DNA from: Nitzschia sp. DOCU1
Lineage: Eukaryota > Bacillariophyta > Bacillariophyceae > Bacillariales > Bacillariaceae
Direction of reading: 5' to 3'
NCBI GenBank assembly: GCA_951394045.1
Contig: OX595987.1
Span: forward strand, 1,860,001 to 1,924,000
DNA: 64,000 bases
The first letter of the stretch is position 1. Each line of letters opens with the position of its first letter. This document shows, one piece after another, positions 53,026 to 64,000 of the stretch. The notes under the pieces were generated by a model. That model worked only from the letters and a program-made list of their open reading frames with translations, did no database searches and was not told where the DNA came from. The translations under genes were made by a program, and so were the position numbers.

Positions 53026-53559
53026 TCAACCATGCATTTGTACTTCTGTAGGAAGAGTATAACTAATAATACACATTAAAAATCCACCGATAGCTAGCTG
53101 CAGTACCTTCTCCGATACTCTATGTACGACATAATGCAGCGTCTCCTCCGCGCAATATATGCATACGATATCACGCATTAATTACGTAGCTATCGTACCA
53201 TACGTTCACTGGTAACGCGAGCTCTCAAACTTCGAGCTCGCTTGTCAGTTTGTCCGAGCAATTTGCGAAAAAACGCGCACCCCCGTTCGTCCTTCATTCC
53301 GTCCGGTTCCAACGGACGGCATGAATACTTTTCCCGCCATGTTCAGCAAATTTCCCGCCCCACATAGTCTGAAATCTCACTGCTGTTGAAGTCCAAACGT
53401 CTTGAGCGTTTGCCACAGTTGCGCTCTTGTAACCTTGGTGCCCTTTTAGCAAAGGATAAGGTGGCGATTGTGTATTGCTAGCTGCTGGGGTATTTTCTCT
53501 GGGTCTCTCTGTCTTCCGAGTGATTGGATCGTTCATTTGCGTCAGATTGCAGTTGGGAA
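53026..53559. promoter_or_regulatory. Promoter of the kinesin gene with paired E2F-type sites
   Basis: Two E2F-type sites, TTTTCCCGCC at 53329-53338 and TTTCCCGCC at 53351-53359, lie about 200-230 bases before the kinesin start. A hairpin-forming inverted repeat, GTCCG then CGGAC, is at 53301-53317. No gene seen. Confidence 0.5.
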
Positions 53560-56500
53560 ATGCCTGCCAACATGCCGCCAACGATGGCAGAGCGCGAGGC
53601 CGAGTTAGCGGCCTTGCAGTCTGCCTTTGATGAATATATTGCTAGTTCGAGGGAGTTGGAGGAAGAGCTTGATGCTGAGCTTGCTAAAATGCGTAAGTTT
53701 GACGAAACAGCACATGATCATTGGAGGTCATCGTCGTTAGGTTTAGCAATGACTTCGTTCGTACTCGGTTTGGGCATATGGGCTATTCGATTGTGAATTT
53801 TCGTATTCACGGAATTTTTTAAAATTCTATTCATGCGAAATTTTGCGTCTCACTTTCTTTCGCCGCCCCCTTCTTTTAAAAATTTGGACTACAAATTTGC
53901 AGAGGAGAAGCTTGCCGATTCTTCCGCCGCCAACGCCGCCCTCTCGGCACAACTAGAAAACATTGCCCCGCAACTTGCTTCTCTGGAAAAGGCTTTGTCT
54001 GAAAGTAGATCCAAGCTGAAAGAGGAGCAAAAGCTTCGTCGTCAGGCAGAACAAGCCCAAGATGAACTAGAGGCTAAATACCGCGAGGCCGAGGGTGGCC
54101 TCATCGCAATTAAGGAGGAGTGCGATGCCGTCCACGAAGAGCTGGCTTTCAAAGAAAGCGAGTTGGAAGAAACTCGTCTGGAACTTGAAATCGAGCGAGA
54201 GCGACACCGAGTTGAATTGGAGGATGCCATGGCTGGTGCCCCACCGCCCGGTTCTGGCACTGTGAAGTCAGCCGACGATATCAACAGGGGGGAAGCCGCC
54301 AGCTCAAGCGTGGACGACGCGTACGTTAAGAAGCTCGAGGACGAGCTCGAGCTCGTTACAGAACAACTCATCGAAACAGAAGCTCGTCTATCCCAGACTG
54401 AAGAAAAGTTATCAATCTTGGAGTCGAAGACTTCGGACAATGATATGGACAAACTTCTTTCCGATGTCGATGCCGTTGATTCTGAAAAGGACAAAGAGCT
54501 CATTCGTGTGTTGCAGGAAGAGAACGCGCAGCGCCTGGAGGAAGAGCACAGACTCCGGGAAGAATTGGAATTGACCAAGGAAGAGTTGGCGCTTACCCAG
54601 GAGGAGTTGAAGGCCGTCGAATTTGATGCCAAGGAAATCTCCGGCAAGATGGACCAAGTCCGTGCCGAACACCGAGAGGAGATGAATAACTTGAGAAGTA
54701 TGCTACAGAACACCGAATCGAGTGCCAAGACCACGGGCGCTGAGGTCGAGGCATTCTCGAAGACGCTTGGACACGCCGCAGAAGAAACGGCTGCGCTCAA
54801 GGACGAAATCGAGAATCTTAACTACGCGCTCGAGAATGCCAAGCGGGATTACGAGACAACTCTCGAGGAACTGGAAGCGGTTAACGCTCGTTTCGATGAG
54901 GCCATGCAAGAAGCCGAAAAGCGAGGGAAGGAGAGCGCAAGCATGGATGTCCGAAGTCAGTTGCAGAGCGAGCGCGACGGAGAAATTGACGAGCTCAAGA
55001 AGCAGCTCGAGAAGCTTGCCAAAGATAACGCCGAACTCCAGAGCAGGGTCGATGATGCAGAAATGGCTTTGGCGGTTGCCAAAGATTCTCAGACTAGAAA
55101 TGTCGAGGGAGTTGAAGTGCAAAGCGAACTCGTTAAGCAGCTGCAAGGTCAGCTTAAGCGCACGAAGGAGGATCTCAGCAAAAAGGAGTCAGAGATGGGT
55201 GTCCTCGTGTCAAAGATGGAAGAAAGAGTCTCCAAAGCGGAAGAAAACGTTACAAAGCTCGAACAAGAGTTGTCTGTCACCAAGGGGAAACTCGCTGAGG
55301 CGGAAGCGAGTCTTATTGTTTCCAAACGGGAAAAGGAACTTGCTGAGTCCAAGGACATTAGAAAGTCCATGTCCAAACAAATGTCAAAACGAAGCGTTGC
55401 CTCGAGATCGACTTCCGGTACTTCCATCTTTAACCCGGCTCTCGACAACATCGACGAGAAGGCCAAGGTCACTCGCCGCCGCCGAATCAGGTCGAACTCG
55501 CCGAACCATTTTAAGCGCTTGGAGTTGCGCCTCGGCGAAGAAAAGAATAAGCTAAAGGAGTTGCAGAAGGAGCACGACAAGCTCAAGGACCAGAAGAGGA
55601 TGAACGAGAATCACGTTAAGCGGCTGGAGGAGGACCTCAAGGTTTTGCAGAGGCAGCTATTTTCTTCGGGGGAAACTGGGGTTTCCACTCAAATGTCAAG
55701 GCTCAGCTCTCTGGCGTCAGGAAAAGGTGGCGGTGATATCCTTGCCGATGACGCCTTTTCGAAGGTCGAAGAAGTCATCAAGAAGGGCGACCCGGCTTTA
55801 ATGAAGGAAGAGCTTCGAGCTCTTGACAAGAAGTGTAATGCCCAGCGAGACTACAACAACCAGTTGTTGTCTAAGATGCTTTCGTTGCAAGGCAACATTC
55901 AAGTTTTCTGCCGTATTCGACCTATGAGTTTCGGAGAAATCCAAAAGGGTTGCAAATCTGTCGTAGAGGCACTCAGCGAGACCGAATTGGGGTGCTTCGA
56001 TGCTCGAACAAATCAGTGGAAGAGTTTTGCCTTCGATCGCGTCTGGGGACCCGATCAGTCGCAGCAAAGTATCTTCCAGGACGTCGAGCCGATTGCTCTC
56101 AGTGTTGTGGATGGTTTCAACGCTTGCATTTTTGCTTATGGTCAAACGTAAGTTGCACGAAGCAAGGAAGTGCCAATTTTATGTAATTTATCTGACATGA
56201 TTGTTTTCGCAGTGGAAGCGGCAAAACCTTTACAATGGAAGGAGTCGAGAAGGACAACCAACGGGGAATCAGTTATCGCACGATCCAAAAGATTTTCCAC
56301 CTCCTCAAGATCAAGCAACAGCAGGAAAGAACCTCAGCTATTCTGCTCAAGTCCCAAGAGGATGCAGAAGAACGCAAAGAGTTCGTCTTTAGTATCGATA
56401 TCGGTATGCTTGAAATCTATAATGATGAGTGCTATGACTTACTTGAAAGCACGGGGTCTTCTCTCGAACAGAAGAAGAAGGACGCTGTCGCCCACGGTGG

Positions 56501-57929
56501 GAAGGCATCTCTCGAGATTCGTCGAAGTAAGGAAGGACGTATCGAGGTGCCACACCTTACAAAGGAGCCAGTGTCGTGCATCGAAGATGTGATTAGTCTA
56601 CTGAAGAAAGGAAATGCTAACCGCGCAACGGCGGCAACGAGCATGAACGATACCAGTAGTCGCTCCCACATGGTTCTATGGGTAGATGTCAATTGCGGGT
56701 TGGAAGGCCAACCAGGAAACAAGGGAACTCTCTTCTTAGTCGACCTTGCGGGATCGGAACGTGTTAAGAAAAGCGAGGTCGAAGGAGACCACCTCAAGGA
56801 GGCTGGCCATATCAACAAGAGTTTGTCTGCGCTCGGTAATGTGATGGAGGCCCTTGATCGCAAGGCTTCGCACGTGCCTTATCGGGACAGTAAATTGACT
56901 TATCTTCTTCAAGACTCGTTGGGTGGCAACTCTAGGACGATGATGGTGGTGGCCGTCACGCCAATTGATATGTCATACGATGAATCTATCCATGCGCTTC
57001 AATTTGCGACACGCGTGCGTCGCATCAACATTGGAGCTGCTCAGCGAAATGTCACTTCGAAGAACCTCGAGGAAACGGTGAAGGAGCTGACTGCAGAAAT
57101 GAAGAAGCTGACTATGCAAAAGAACAAGACCGATTCTCAATTGAACAGTCTCAAGAAGGACAACATGCGTGTTCAAGAAAAGTTGTCGAAATTATCTGAT
57201 GCCAGAAAGAACGACAAGAGCGACAGCAAGACCCTCGAAGTTTTGCGCAAGAACAACAACGATATGGCGAAGCGCTGGGAAAAGGAGAAGGCTCTTCGAG
57301 AGGAAACCGCCGAGGAACTCGAGAAGCTGAGAACTGAGTTGCGAAAGGCGCAGAAGCAGGCGACGATTTTGGAACGGGAGAAGGAATCCTTGGAGCAGCG
57401 ATTGGACGAGAAAGAGAAAGTTCTCGAGAAGAAGGCTGCCGAGCTTCGCACAGCCAAAGAGGCGTCGTCTGCCGCCAATATCCGCGCTCGCAAGGCCCAA
57501 GTACTTGGATCTCGTGCTACTCCTCGTCCGACCCCTACTCCAAGCCCTGCGAAGCCAGCAGGGGCTGCATCCCAGAGCGTTTCTTCCCGCTCTGCGGCGT
57601 CGGTGTCCACATCGGCATCCAGTGCTAGCGGTACAAGCGGAGCCGGTGCTTCCACTGTGGCCTCTGAGGATGTGTCTGAGATTCGTGCTCAGGTCCTAGA
57701 ACTTTTAGAGAAGTATGACAAGGCGAAAGTCAACCGAATTGATATTATTATGGAGAAATTCAAGGGCAAAGAGGCTCTGCTACTTGAAAAGATGACGCAG
57801 CGATACGAAGGCGGAGGTGAAAGCACCGCTGGCAGCGCCGCCGACGATGCCAAGACCCGCAGTCAACTCGCTGCTGAACGTCATATGGAACGTATGCGCA
57901 AGTTGCGAGAAGCCAAGGGCGGAAAGTAG
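53560..57929 (+). CDS. Kinesin-14 family motor with long coiled-coil stalk
   Basis: Three exons: 53560-53692, 53903-56147 and 56213-57929; the second intron cuts the P-loop between GQ and TGSGKT; 1364 residues. Residues 1-90 are the module shared with the neighbouring giant protein, then about 600 residues of coiled coil. The motor is at about 707-1065 with neck LQGNIQVFCRIRP (typical of kinesin-14), TGSGKT, switch I NDTSSRSH, switch II DLAGSE and HINKSLSALGNVM, HVPYRDSKLTYLL. A second coil, a Ser/Ala-rich stretch, and a C-terminal motif with RIDIIMEKFKGKEALLLEKM follow. Kinesin-14s are minus-end directed spindle motors. Motor position is not quite terminal, as some 300 residues lie after it. 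Confidence 0.94.
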
Positions 57930-57991
57930 AGATAAAATTACAACTCAGCATGCTCCAACAGTCCATCTTTGTCATATGTTTATTTTATGTG

Positions 57992-58541
57992 TCATGACGA
58001 AGCTCCCTCTGCAGTCTGTTCTGTCCCAGCTCCCGCGGCCGCCACAGGTTCCTCTTTTCGCTCACCGGTGCCAAAGAGCGTCGCGAAGCGATTCTGCCAA
58101 GCATAGTATTGCTGCTGGTGACAAAAGTTCCGAAAGGACACTTGCCCCAGCTCTCGACAAAAGGCATCGTTTTTGATCAGCAATTCCAGGAAGTATAATG
58201 AGTGAGGATATGTAATAAAGCGCGAATATTCTGGTTGGGTCCATGTCGCGTGTAGATAGCGGAGAAATGCTTTGAATCGAGGACAAAGCAAGAGGGATTG
58301 TCCTTCGCTTGTATTATTTGTGGCCAAATAGTGAAGGTAGGCAGGGGAAGCCAACGATTGAACTTTTGCATATCAAGACGAGAAGATGAGAGTTGAGATA
58401 CGTTATGAAAAATGAAGCAAGATGAGCAATCAACAGTGACTTACCAAACTCTAATTCGAGGGCAAAACGATTCTCAGGAAGTTCGAACGTGGGCCCATCC
58501 TTCTTGGTAGGCGTCGAGGGCGCTGATGCTTCCGTCTCCAT
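57992..58541 (-). CDS. Mediator complex subunit 31
   Basis: Two exons, 58541-58445 and 58362-57992; 155 residues. The intron (GTAAGT donor, AAAAG acceptor, phase 1) falls inside the most conserved segment, and splicing gives NRFALELEFVQSLASPAYLHYL, the family signature. The rest, PRFKAFLRYLHATWTQPEYS, YPHSLYFLELLI and FCHQQQYYAWQNRF, fits the helical MED31/Soh1 fold. MED31 links the head and middle modules of Mediator and acts in RNA polymerase II transcription. A short Ala/Gly/Glu tail follows. The gene converges on the kinesin and is divergent from the PPR gene. Confidence 0.94.
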
Positions 58542-58951
58542 TGTTCCGAGGTTTGTGGATAGACTATTCACACCTGTCAATCAATCGAGGAAGATAGACC
58601 TATATCTTGCTATACCCGATTGATGCAACGACGATCCATGAGATGAGAGAGGGCAAGCGAAAATCTTTCGCTGCGAGAGCAAAAAGACGTCATGGTCATA
58701 TCCAGCTGCATTACGTATCTGTAAGGGTACGTACACTAGTCTTGCACATACTATGAGCGACGGAAGGACGGCGAGAAAATGGCGCGACGGAATGCGCCTT
58801 CGCGCTCACAGCAACAACCGACCAAAACCACACAAAACCCTCGAAGATTTTGCAGCCATTTTGTCCTCCTCTCAAGAAGTGTGATGATTGTGGTTGATTC
58901 TCGTCCCAAAGTCATCTCCCATCCTTGCAGTAGTGGCATCTCACGGCACTC
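58542..58951. promoter_or_regulatory. Divergent promoter region, MED31 and PPR genes
   Basis: Contains a near-E2F GGCGAGAAAATGGCGC stretch near 58769-58784. No coding sequence. Confidence 0.4.
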
Positions 58952-60856
58952 ATGCATAGCATGATATCTCCATTGGGAGCATCATGCCGTTCCCACCGTC
59001 TACACAATCAACTACGACGCCTTTCTTGGAGCAACGGAGCCTTCGTCGCGCCGGCAGCAGCAAATGCCCGATGCCATCGTCGGCGGGAAGAGAAACCAGG
59101 TTGTTTCTTGTCGCACCCACCGATACAAATCGAAATTCCCTTTGCTCGACGACACTTTAGTGATCATGCCCCCAGATCCGGTAATGTCGCCCAAAACGCA
59201 TCCATGTCCAATCAGGCTCCACCCCAACGGCCACTGAACGAACAATCTCCTGATTGTTCAGTGGAATCGGTCATTTTAGCACTGGAAAAGGCAGCTCAAT
59301 TCAACCAAGGCAAAGGCGGAAGTGAAAATTCATCGTCCAGGATGTGGAATCTAGAATTGGTGCAACAGACGGTGGAACAATACGAACACTTCCTCAGATA
59401 TTTCTACGAACAAAAACACGGGATAGAACGATTAGACTCGAATCCTCTGTTGGCAGTGGAAACGACACCTGAAACGAGGGCAATCTTTTTATCGCCCGAG
59501 ACCACAGAGAGGGCATTTCGAGCCATGCTGCGGTGTCGGGTACCTACCTCAATGTTGTCCGAAAAGGTTCGAGAATGGGAAAAATATATTGGAAGTATAG
59601 GTGAGACGCCGCTCACCGACACACTGTCCCTCCGGATGCTAGAAGCCAACGGCAAGGCCGGCAACATTGGCCGCGCCATGACGTTGCTGTCGATTCGACT
59701 TTCTCGTGGCTACGAGCCCAAATACGTTGAGTTTGTCTACGCTATAACTGCCATCGAATCGGCAGGGCTCTATCTACGGAAGCATCGTAATGTGTTTCTA
59801 AGCGACAAGGACCAACCGCAGATTGATGAGCCTACCCGTTGGCTCGATGCTATTCTCATCAATATGAGTCAACGGAATTTTCACTTGACCACGTCATTGG
59901 CAAACCGTATGCTTAATACTTTTGCTTCTACTGGAAAGAGCGGAAAGGCATTGCACTACTTCTACCGTGTTCTAAGAAGCCCTCTCGACGACGATGACGA
60001 TTCTGTGGATTCCAAAGAGAGCAGGGTAACAGATTCCATCGTCAATGGTACAAATCCAATTGCTAAATTCCGCAAAAAGCCGGTCCAAGTGCGCCTTTCG
60101 ATGCGACCTCCCCCTCCATACCACAAAATTCCGTCCCAAGTTCGCGGAAAGTTAGTTCGAAAACCCGGGTCGGAAGTCAAGCAACTAAAACTGGACAGAG
60201 AATCCGACCCAGATTGGAGTCCGCCCTTGACGGCAGCAATAACGTTTGCTGACTCATTGGCACAAGGCGCTTGTGGCCACGATCCAATTGAATTGGATTT
60301 GGTGAGCTACAGTATCTTGATCAGAGCTTGCGTCAATCGAGGTAGCTTGTGGAGGGCAATGCATATTCTCGACGAAGTCATGCCATCGAATGGTATCGAA
60401 CCAGACGCAGTGGCCTTTAATACATTACTCTATGGGTTGTCCCGAGTGGGCGACGCGCCGACGATGAAGGAGTATTTCAACAAGATGCATACCAAGAATA
60501 TTAAGCCCACGAAAGAGACGGTAGAAGCGATTGTTCGAGGACTTCTCAATCTTGGCGATGTGGCAACTGCCGTTACGGTAGTCCAGGATTGTTTCAACCA
60601 ATACAGCGTCTTGCCACCCTACACCACCCATCTTCAGATTTTGGAGGTGGCACTGGGCAGAGGGTTGGTGTACGAGGCCAAGCGCCATGTGTACGTTATA
60701 CAGCAACTGTGGAAATGGCAGCGCAACGACTATCATTCCGAGGAATTTTGCCGGCTCATGGATTTGACACAAAAGAACCCGTATCTCTCCAAAGAAGCTC
60801 TGCAGAAGCTCTTTGCATACTTTGGAGAAAGTCTGGACGAGTCCGACTTCTTCTAG
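58952..60856 (+). CDS. Pentatricopeptide repeat protein, probably organellar
   Basis: One exon, 634 residues. The N-terminus is Arg-rich and acid-poor (SHRLHNQLRRLSWSNGAF), a mitochondrial-type presequence. PPR units are visible in the C-terminal half: LVSYSILIRACVNRGSLWRA, then PDAVAFNTLLYGLSRVGD, then KPTKETVEAIVRGLLNLGD, with weaker ones before (LTDTLSLRMLEANGKAGN, FHLTTSLANRMLNTFASTG). PPR proteins bind single RNAs in organelles and act in processing, editing or translation. The array is short and partly degenerate, as in most algal PPR proteins; no DYW or SMR end is present. Confidence 0.82.
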   Translation: MHSMISPLGASCRSHRLHNQLRRLSWSNGAFVAPAAANARCHRRREEKPGCFLSHPPIQIEIPFARRHFSDHAPRSGNVAQNASMSNQAPPQRPLNEQSPDCSVESVILALEKAAQFNQGKGGSENSSSRMWNLELVQQTVEQYEHFLRYFYEQKHGIERLDSNPLLAVETTPETRAIFLSPETTERAFRAMLRCRVPTSMLSEKVREWEKYIGSIGETPLTDTLSLRMLEANGKAGNIGRAMTLLSIRLSRGYEPKYVEFVYAITAIESAGLYLRKHRNVFLSDKDQPQIDEPTRWLDAILINMSQRNFHLTTSLANRMLNTFASTGKSGKALHYFYRVLRSPLDDDDDSVDSKESRVTDSIVNGTNPIAKFRKKPVQVRLSMRPPPPYHKIPSQVRGKLVRKPGSEVKQLKLDRESDPDWSPPLTAAITFADSLAQGACGHDPIELDLVSYSILIRACVNRGSLWRAMHILDEVMPSNGIEPDAVAFNTLLYGLSRVGDAPTMKEYFNKMHTKNIKPTKETVEAIVRGLLNLGDVATAVTVVQDCFNQYSVLPPYTTHLQILEVALGRGLVYEAKRHVYVIQQLWKWQRNDYHSEEFCRLMDLTQKNPYLSKEALQKLFAYFGESLDESDFF

Positions 60857-61505
60857 TGGCTATTAATTGCATGGAATTTCACTGTAAGGAAGATGGATTA
60901 GGTTTTTGCTTCACTTCTTTTGCTACAGTCACCAATTGGCTAGGGTTAACTTGTAGTGATAGGGATGGCGACCAGCGGTGTCTCTCTGAAAGAAGCGTAG
61001 TTGATTGTGATAAAAGCGACCAGAAGATTTGGTATTCACAGACTGTACTATACCAGATACCTATGATACCAGGTAGGATCACCAACGTGTTTTGTTCTCA
61101 GATCTTCTCGCGGGAATCAATCCGAGGCCACTCGCTATACCTGGGGGGGGTGTGGGGGGGGGGATTCAACCTTCCATTTTTTAGGTCGCGTTTTCGTTTT
61201 TACTAAGCCCTCACTTATAGAAGAAAAAATATCAGTGGATTTTCATTTATCGAATTTCACTTTTTGGAGGCAAGGCATCCTCGCCGGCATCCTCGCATTA
61301 GTTACAGAAATGGATGACTTTTGCTGTCGTAATCTACTTTGGGTTAAATAAAGTATGACTTTGGTTGTCGTGAGCTGCGTCAAAGACGTCGCTCGGACAG
61401 GATTGTGGAGAGAACAAAAAGGTGCTTGTGATTTTGATGGTACAAAAATAGAGTGCGCAGTAGTGAGGCGCATTTTGGCTGCGCAGTATGTGCGCTTCCT
61501 ATTTA
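60857..61505. other. Spacer between PPR and helicase genes, with G-tracts
   Basis: Convergent 3' flanks. No gene seen; contains two long G-runs at 61143-61163. Confidence 0.5.
61143..61163 (+). repeat. Two G-tracts (G8, TGT, G10)
   Basis: A run of 8 G then TGT then 10 G, able in principle to form a G-quadruplex or to cause polymerase slippage; it may also hide an assembly error. Confidence 0.7.
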
Positions 61506-63866
61506 CTATACATCTACCGTTTCTAAATCTTCGTCGTCTGAATCGTCGTCTTCTTGGTTGTCATCTTCGTCGGCCAAGATTGACTGTCGTAGTCTTGTCA
61601 TCATATTCAAATATTCTTCGTCAGGCTGAAAAGAGATATCGTCGGGCAAGGCAGAGGAGAGGAAAATGCCACTTAGTGTACGAACTCTGGAAAGGACGAC
61701 ATAGGCCCAGTTTCGCATCCGACACCAATCAACCACGACCAGATTGTCGACAGATTTGCCTTGTAGTTTGTGGACCGTAGTAGCGTAATTTATCACGGCT
61801 GGAAAGTGAACCAGATCGATTGCCAGGCTCTCTCTTTTCTTCTTGCTTGGGTCAGTACTGCAAGGATATTGGACCTTCATCGTTTTCGATCTCGGATAAA
61901 GTTTGAAGATGCCTTCGAATGATGGGGAGTGCATTTTGTCGAAGCGCAAAACAATATGATCAACATCATCAATAGCCACCGTATTGACCCATCGCCCATG
62001 CATTTTCATTGGTTTTAGCTGCGCATTGGGCTTGAATACCGCTTTTTGGAATGCGCAGCAGGTTCCATTTGCGACTCCGAGTTTCACCGTTATATTCTCG
62101 CTCACCATCATCTCGCATCCGTGAAAAAGTGCCAGAAACGGATCTGCTTTGTAGGTTCTATTCGTGATGTGTGCATCGGAACACCTTTCCCACAACAATT
62201 TATGATGAAGCGGAGTGAGAGTCCGCTTATTGACTGACCATTTGCCGGTACCTCGAATAATGATGGCGCCTTCTGGGATAGGATCCCCGCGCTGAGATGA
62301 GTGAAACTGATTGAGGTAAGTGCGAAAAACACTTGCGTTGATTTCAGAGCGTTTCTGGTTGGTGAATACCGCATACCGCGCATCCAAATTCTGAGGAATT
62401 TTTAGCTTGTTGGGGTATATTTCACGTTCGCGTAATAGGGTGCGCAGAAGTGCATCATCACCATCTCGTGCTTTACTCATTGCTTCGCCCAAAAGAGGAT
62501 CGTCCTTGTACCTGTGCGTTCCATCTAGTTCCACCATTTGATTCAAGCAAAGTTCCCACAATGGACTTGGCTCTCCCTTGAAGATGGGTTCACCACCAAT
62601 TCCATCCAATTGGCAGAAATCGCCAATGAATACAATTGGTATGTTTCCGTAAGCATATTGTCGACAATCCGTCAAGCTTTGCAAACGTGCGCTCAAATTG
62701 CGCAAAGTTGTCTGAGTTCCAAACGATATCTCGTCAACGATATTCATTCTAGTGTCGATGAAGGCTTGTTGTTCCTCGAAGGTAGCTGGTTTATTTTTGA
62801 TCAACCCGAATTGTCGACAAGTTGTATCACCTGCAATCGAAATGGAAGCAGCACCGGTAATAGCCGTCAACCGAATTGTTGTTTCCGTGAAGTGATGGTG
62901 GATGTTGGAACTAAAAGCTTTAGCGTAAGCCATAAGAGAATCCAGAATTTTTGCTGTATTCGACAGTTAGGACTGTTGCGTTCTCATTATTCAAATAGCA
63001 GGATATTGCGACTTACATTTTCCGGCACCGGCTGGACCTGTGATGAACATCGTCAGCGGTCCCACCCGCTGTCGTGATCCACACGCCATTCGTTTCAATC
63101 GAGCCTTTTCTCTCAAATTGCCAGGACCTTCTGCATCTTTATAGAACGTCGAGACATAAGTCGAAGCCAAAATTTCGAAGGCACGCTGTTGCTTTTTGTC
63201 AAGTTTGTCTCGCCTGCCCCATTGCTTGATGGATGCGCATGTGCCGTTTGCAAAACTGGTGATATTACCACTTCGTTCTGCAGCAGTGTTTGTAGAATAC
63301 ACTAGCGTGCTTTGGGTTGCGAGTCTGTTTAAGGTTTGCAGTTGGCATTTGAAACGCTCATTATGGACTGCGCCACCAGTCAATGAAGGCTCTTCTGCAG
63401 GAAGTTGATGTTCACTTATGACAGATACGGATTGATGGGGTGCTAAATTCGCTGTAGTAGACGAAATAGTAACTTCATTGCATGCTCCTTTCTGGGCGAC
63501 GTTCGAAGGGTTGATAACCTCCGAAACGTAACTTGCATCAACGTTGTCAGCAGTGTCGAATTCTATGGAAGCTTGCGCTAACACTGATTCGAGATGCTGA
63601 GCTTCCATAAAGGGATCTGCTTCTTCCAAGTTTTCTTCTGCTTCTTCATCCAGTGTCGTAGTATTCGTCAATTCATTCATTGGTAGTTCAACGCGCAGTG
63701 AATTATGAATATTCTGAATATTGTTGCCGTATTGGATTGCCTCTTCCGAAATGTACTGCGCATACTCGCGAAAAGCCTCTTGATAGCTCTCGTTGTTGCC
63801 AAGAAGTTCTTCAAAATTCTGGAATGGCTTGAAAAGCATCAAGAACCTCCGACAGTATGTTGCCAT
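61506..63866 (-). CDS. PIF1-type DNA helicase, Helitron-like
   Basis: Two exons, 63866-63017 and 62953-61506; the GTAAGT-TACAG intron lies inside the Walker A loop and splicing restores GPAGAGKS; 765 residues. Motifs of PIF1/RepHel helicases are in order: GPAGAGKS, NIVDEISFGTQTTL (Walker B), IPIVFIGDFCQLDGIGGE, LHHKLLWERC, YATTVHKLQGKSVDNLVV and AYVVLSRVRTLSGIFL. The N-terminal 60 residues (RRFLMLFKPFQNFEELLG and SYQEAFREYAQYIS) resemble the spacer just before the helicase in Helitron-type proteins. Either a host PIF1 relative or a broken transposable element; the upstream replication-initiator part, if any, lies beyond the right edge. Confidence 0.82.
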
Positions 63867-63919
63867 TTATCTAAAATACACTGCGCGCCACACCGCACAG
63901 CATCAAACGATTGTCCTTC

Positions 63920-64000
63920 CTATTCTTCTGATTCCACTTCCAATCCAGACCCAACTTCATCATCGCCACTAGCCACTCCATCATTTGCATCATTTTCCGC
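63920..64000 (-). CDS. Possible C-terminal end of an upstream acidic open frame (partial)
   Basis: Read on the minus strand from the right edge, 26 codons stay open and end at TAG (63920-63922), with acidic residues (SGDDEVGSGLEVESEE). It is the only sign of what lies upstream of the helicase and could be the end of the preceding open frame of the same element. Too short for any family call. Confidence 0.25.
   Translation of the reverse strand, partial: AENDANDGVASGDDEVGSGLEVESEE

Noticed and set aside
1..64000. CRISPR arrays, operons, bacterial promoters, rRNA genes
   Set aside because: Spliced nuclear genes and eukaryotic families throughout; no spaced short repeats or rRNA-like sequence were seen.

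Overview
This is nuclear DNA of a photosynthetic stramenopile, most probably a pennate diatom such as Phaeodactylum tricornutum (my inference; no database was used). The signs are eukaryote-specific genes (Mediator MED31, casein kinase 2 beta, prefoldin, a kinesin, TVP23), few and short GT-AG introns, closely spaced genes on both strands, and at least seven proteins whose N-terminus is a signal peptide followed by an ASAFAP-like motif, the targeting code for a four-membrane red secondary plastid. A di-ubiquitin precursor with a signal peptide fits the ubiquitin-dependent import system (SELMA) of such plastids.

Layout. 1-1.5 kb: no gene seen. 1.5-3.9 kb: a head-to-head pair of paralogous Tudor-like proteins. 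4.3-7.0 kb: prefoldin subunit 5 and CK2 beta with a long N-terminal extension, divergent. 7.6-10.0 kb: plastid EF-G. 10.5-11.9 kb: an acidic repeat protein ending in a CaaX box. 12.5-13.5 kb: secretory di-ubiquitin. 13.6-15.0 kb: a metaxin-like outer-membrane protein. 15.6-22.1 kb: two adjacent PDZ proteins. 22.2-34.4 kb: a run rich in plastid-directed proteins (ketopantoate reductase-like enzyme, a 210-residue unknown, a 1028-residue NTF2-like repeat protein, SufS, an MDP1/cold-shock/ASCH fusion, a DUF4336 protein) with one SKA2-like kinetochore gene between them. 34.5-39.8 kb: two mitochondrial-looking pyruvate-linked enzymes (RraA/HMG-aldolase fold and KDPG aldolase) flanking a large membrane protein built of four repeats. 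40.4-45.4 kb: a secreted surface protein, TVP23 and a copper P1B-ATPase. 46.2-57.9 kb: a 2240-residue coiled-coil protein and, next to it, a kinesin-14 with the same N-terminal module. 58.0-60.9 kb: MED31 and a PPR protein. 61.5-64 kb: a PIF1-type helicase of Helitron-like character running toward the right edge.

How genes fit together. Plastid upkeep dominates: translation (EF-G), Fe-S assembly (SufS), import-linked ubiquitin, and several unknown plastid proteins. A second theme is cell division (kinesin-14, SKA2-like, and E2F-like promoter sites upstream of the kinesin and between the Tudor-like pair). A third is mitochondrial carbon metabolism (KDPG aldolase of the Entner-Doudoroff route). 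For spliced genes the coordinates given are the whole coding span, with exon limits in the evidence; splice sites were read by eye from GT-AG signals, frame and family alignment. Plus-strand and minus-strand starts were placed at ATG codons, not at the longest open frame.
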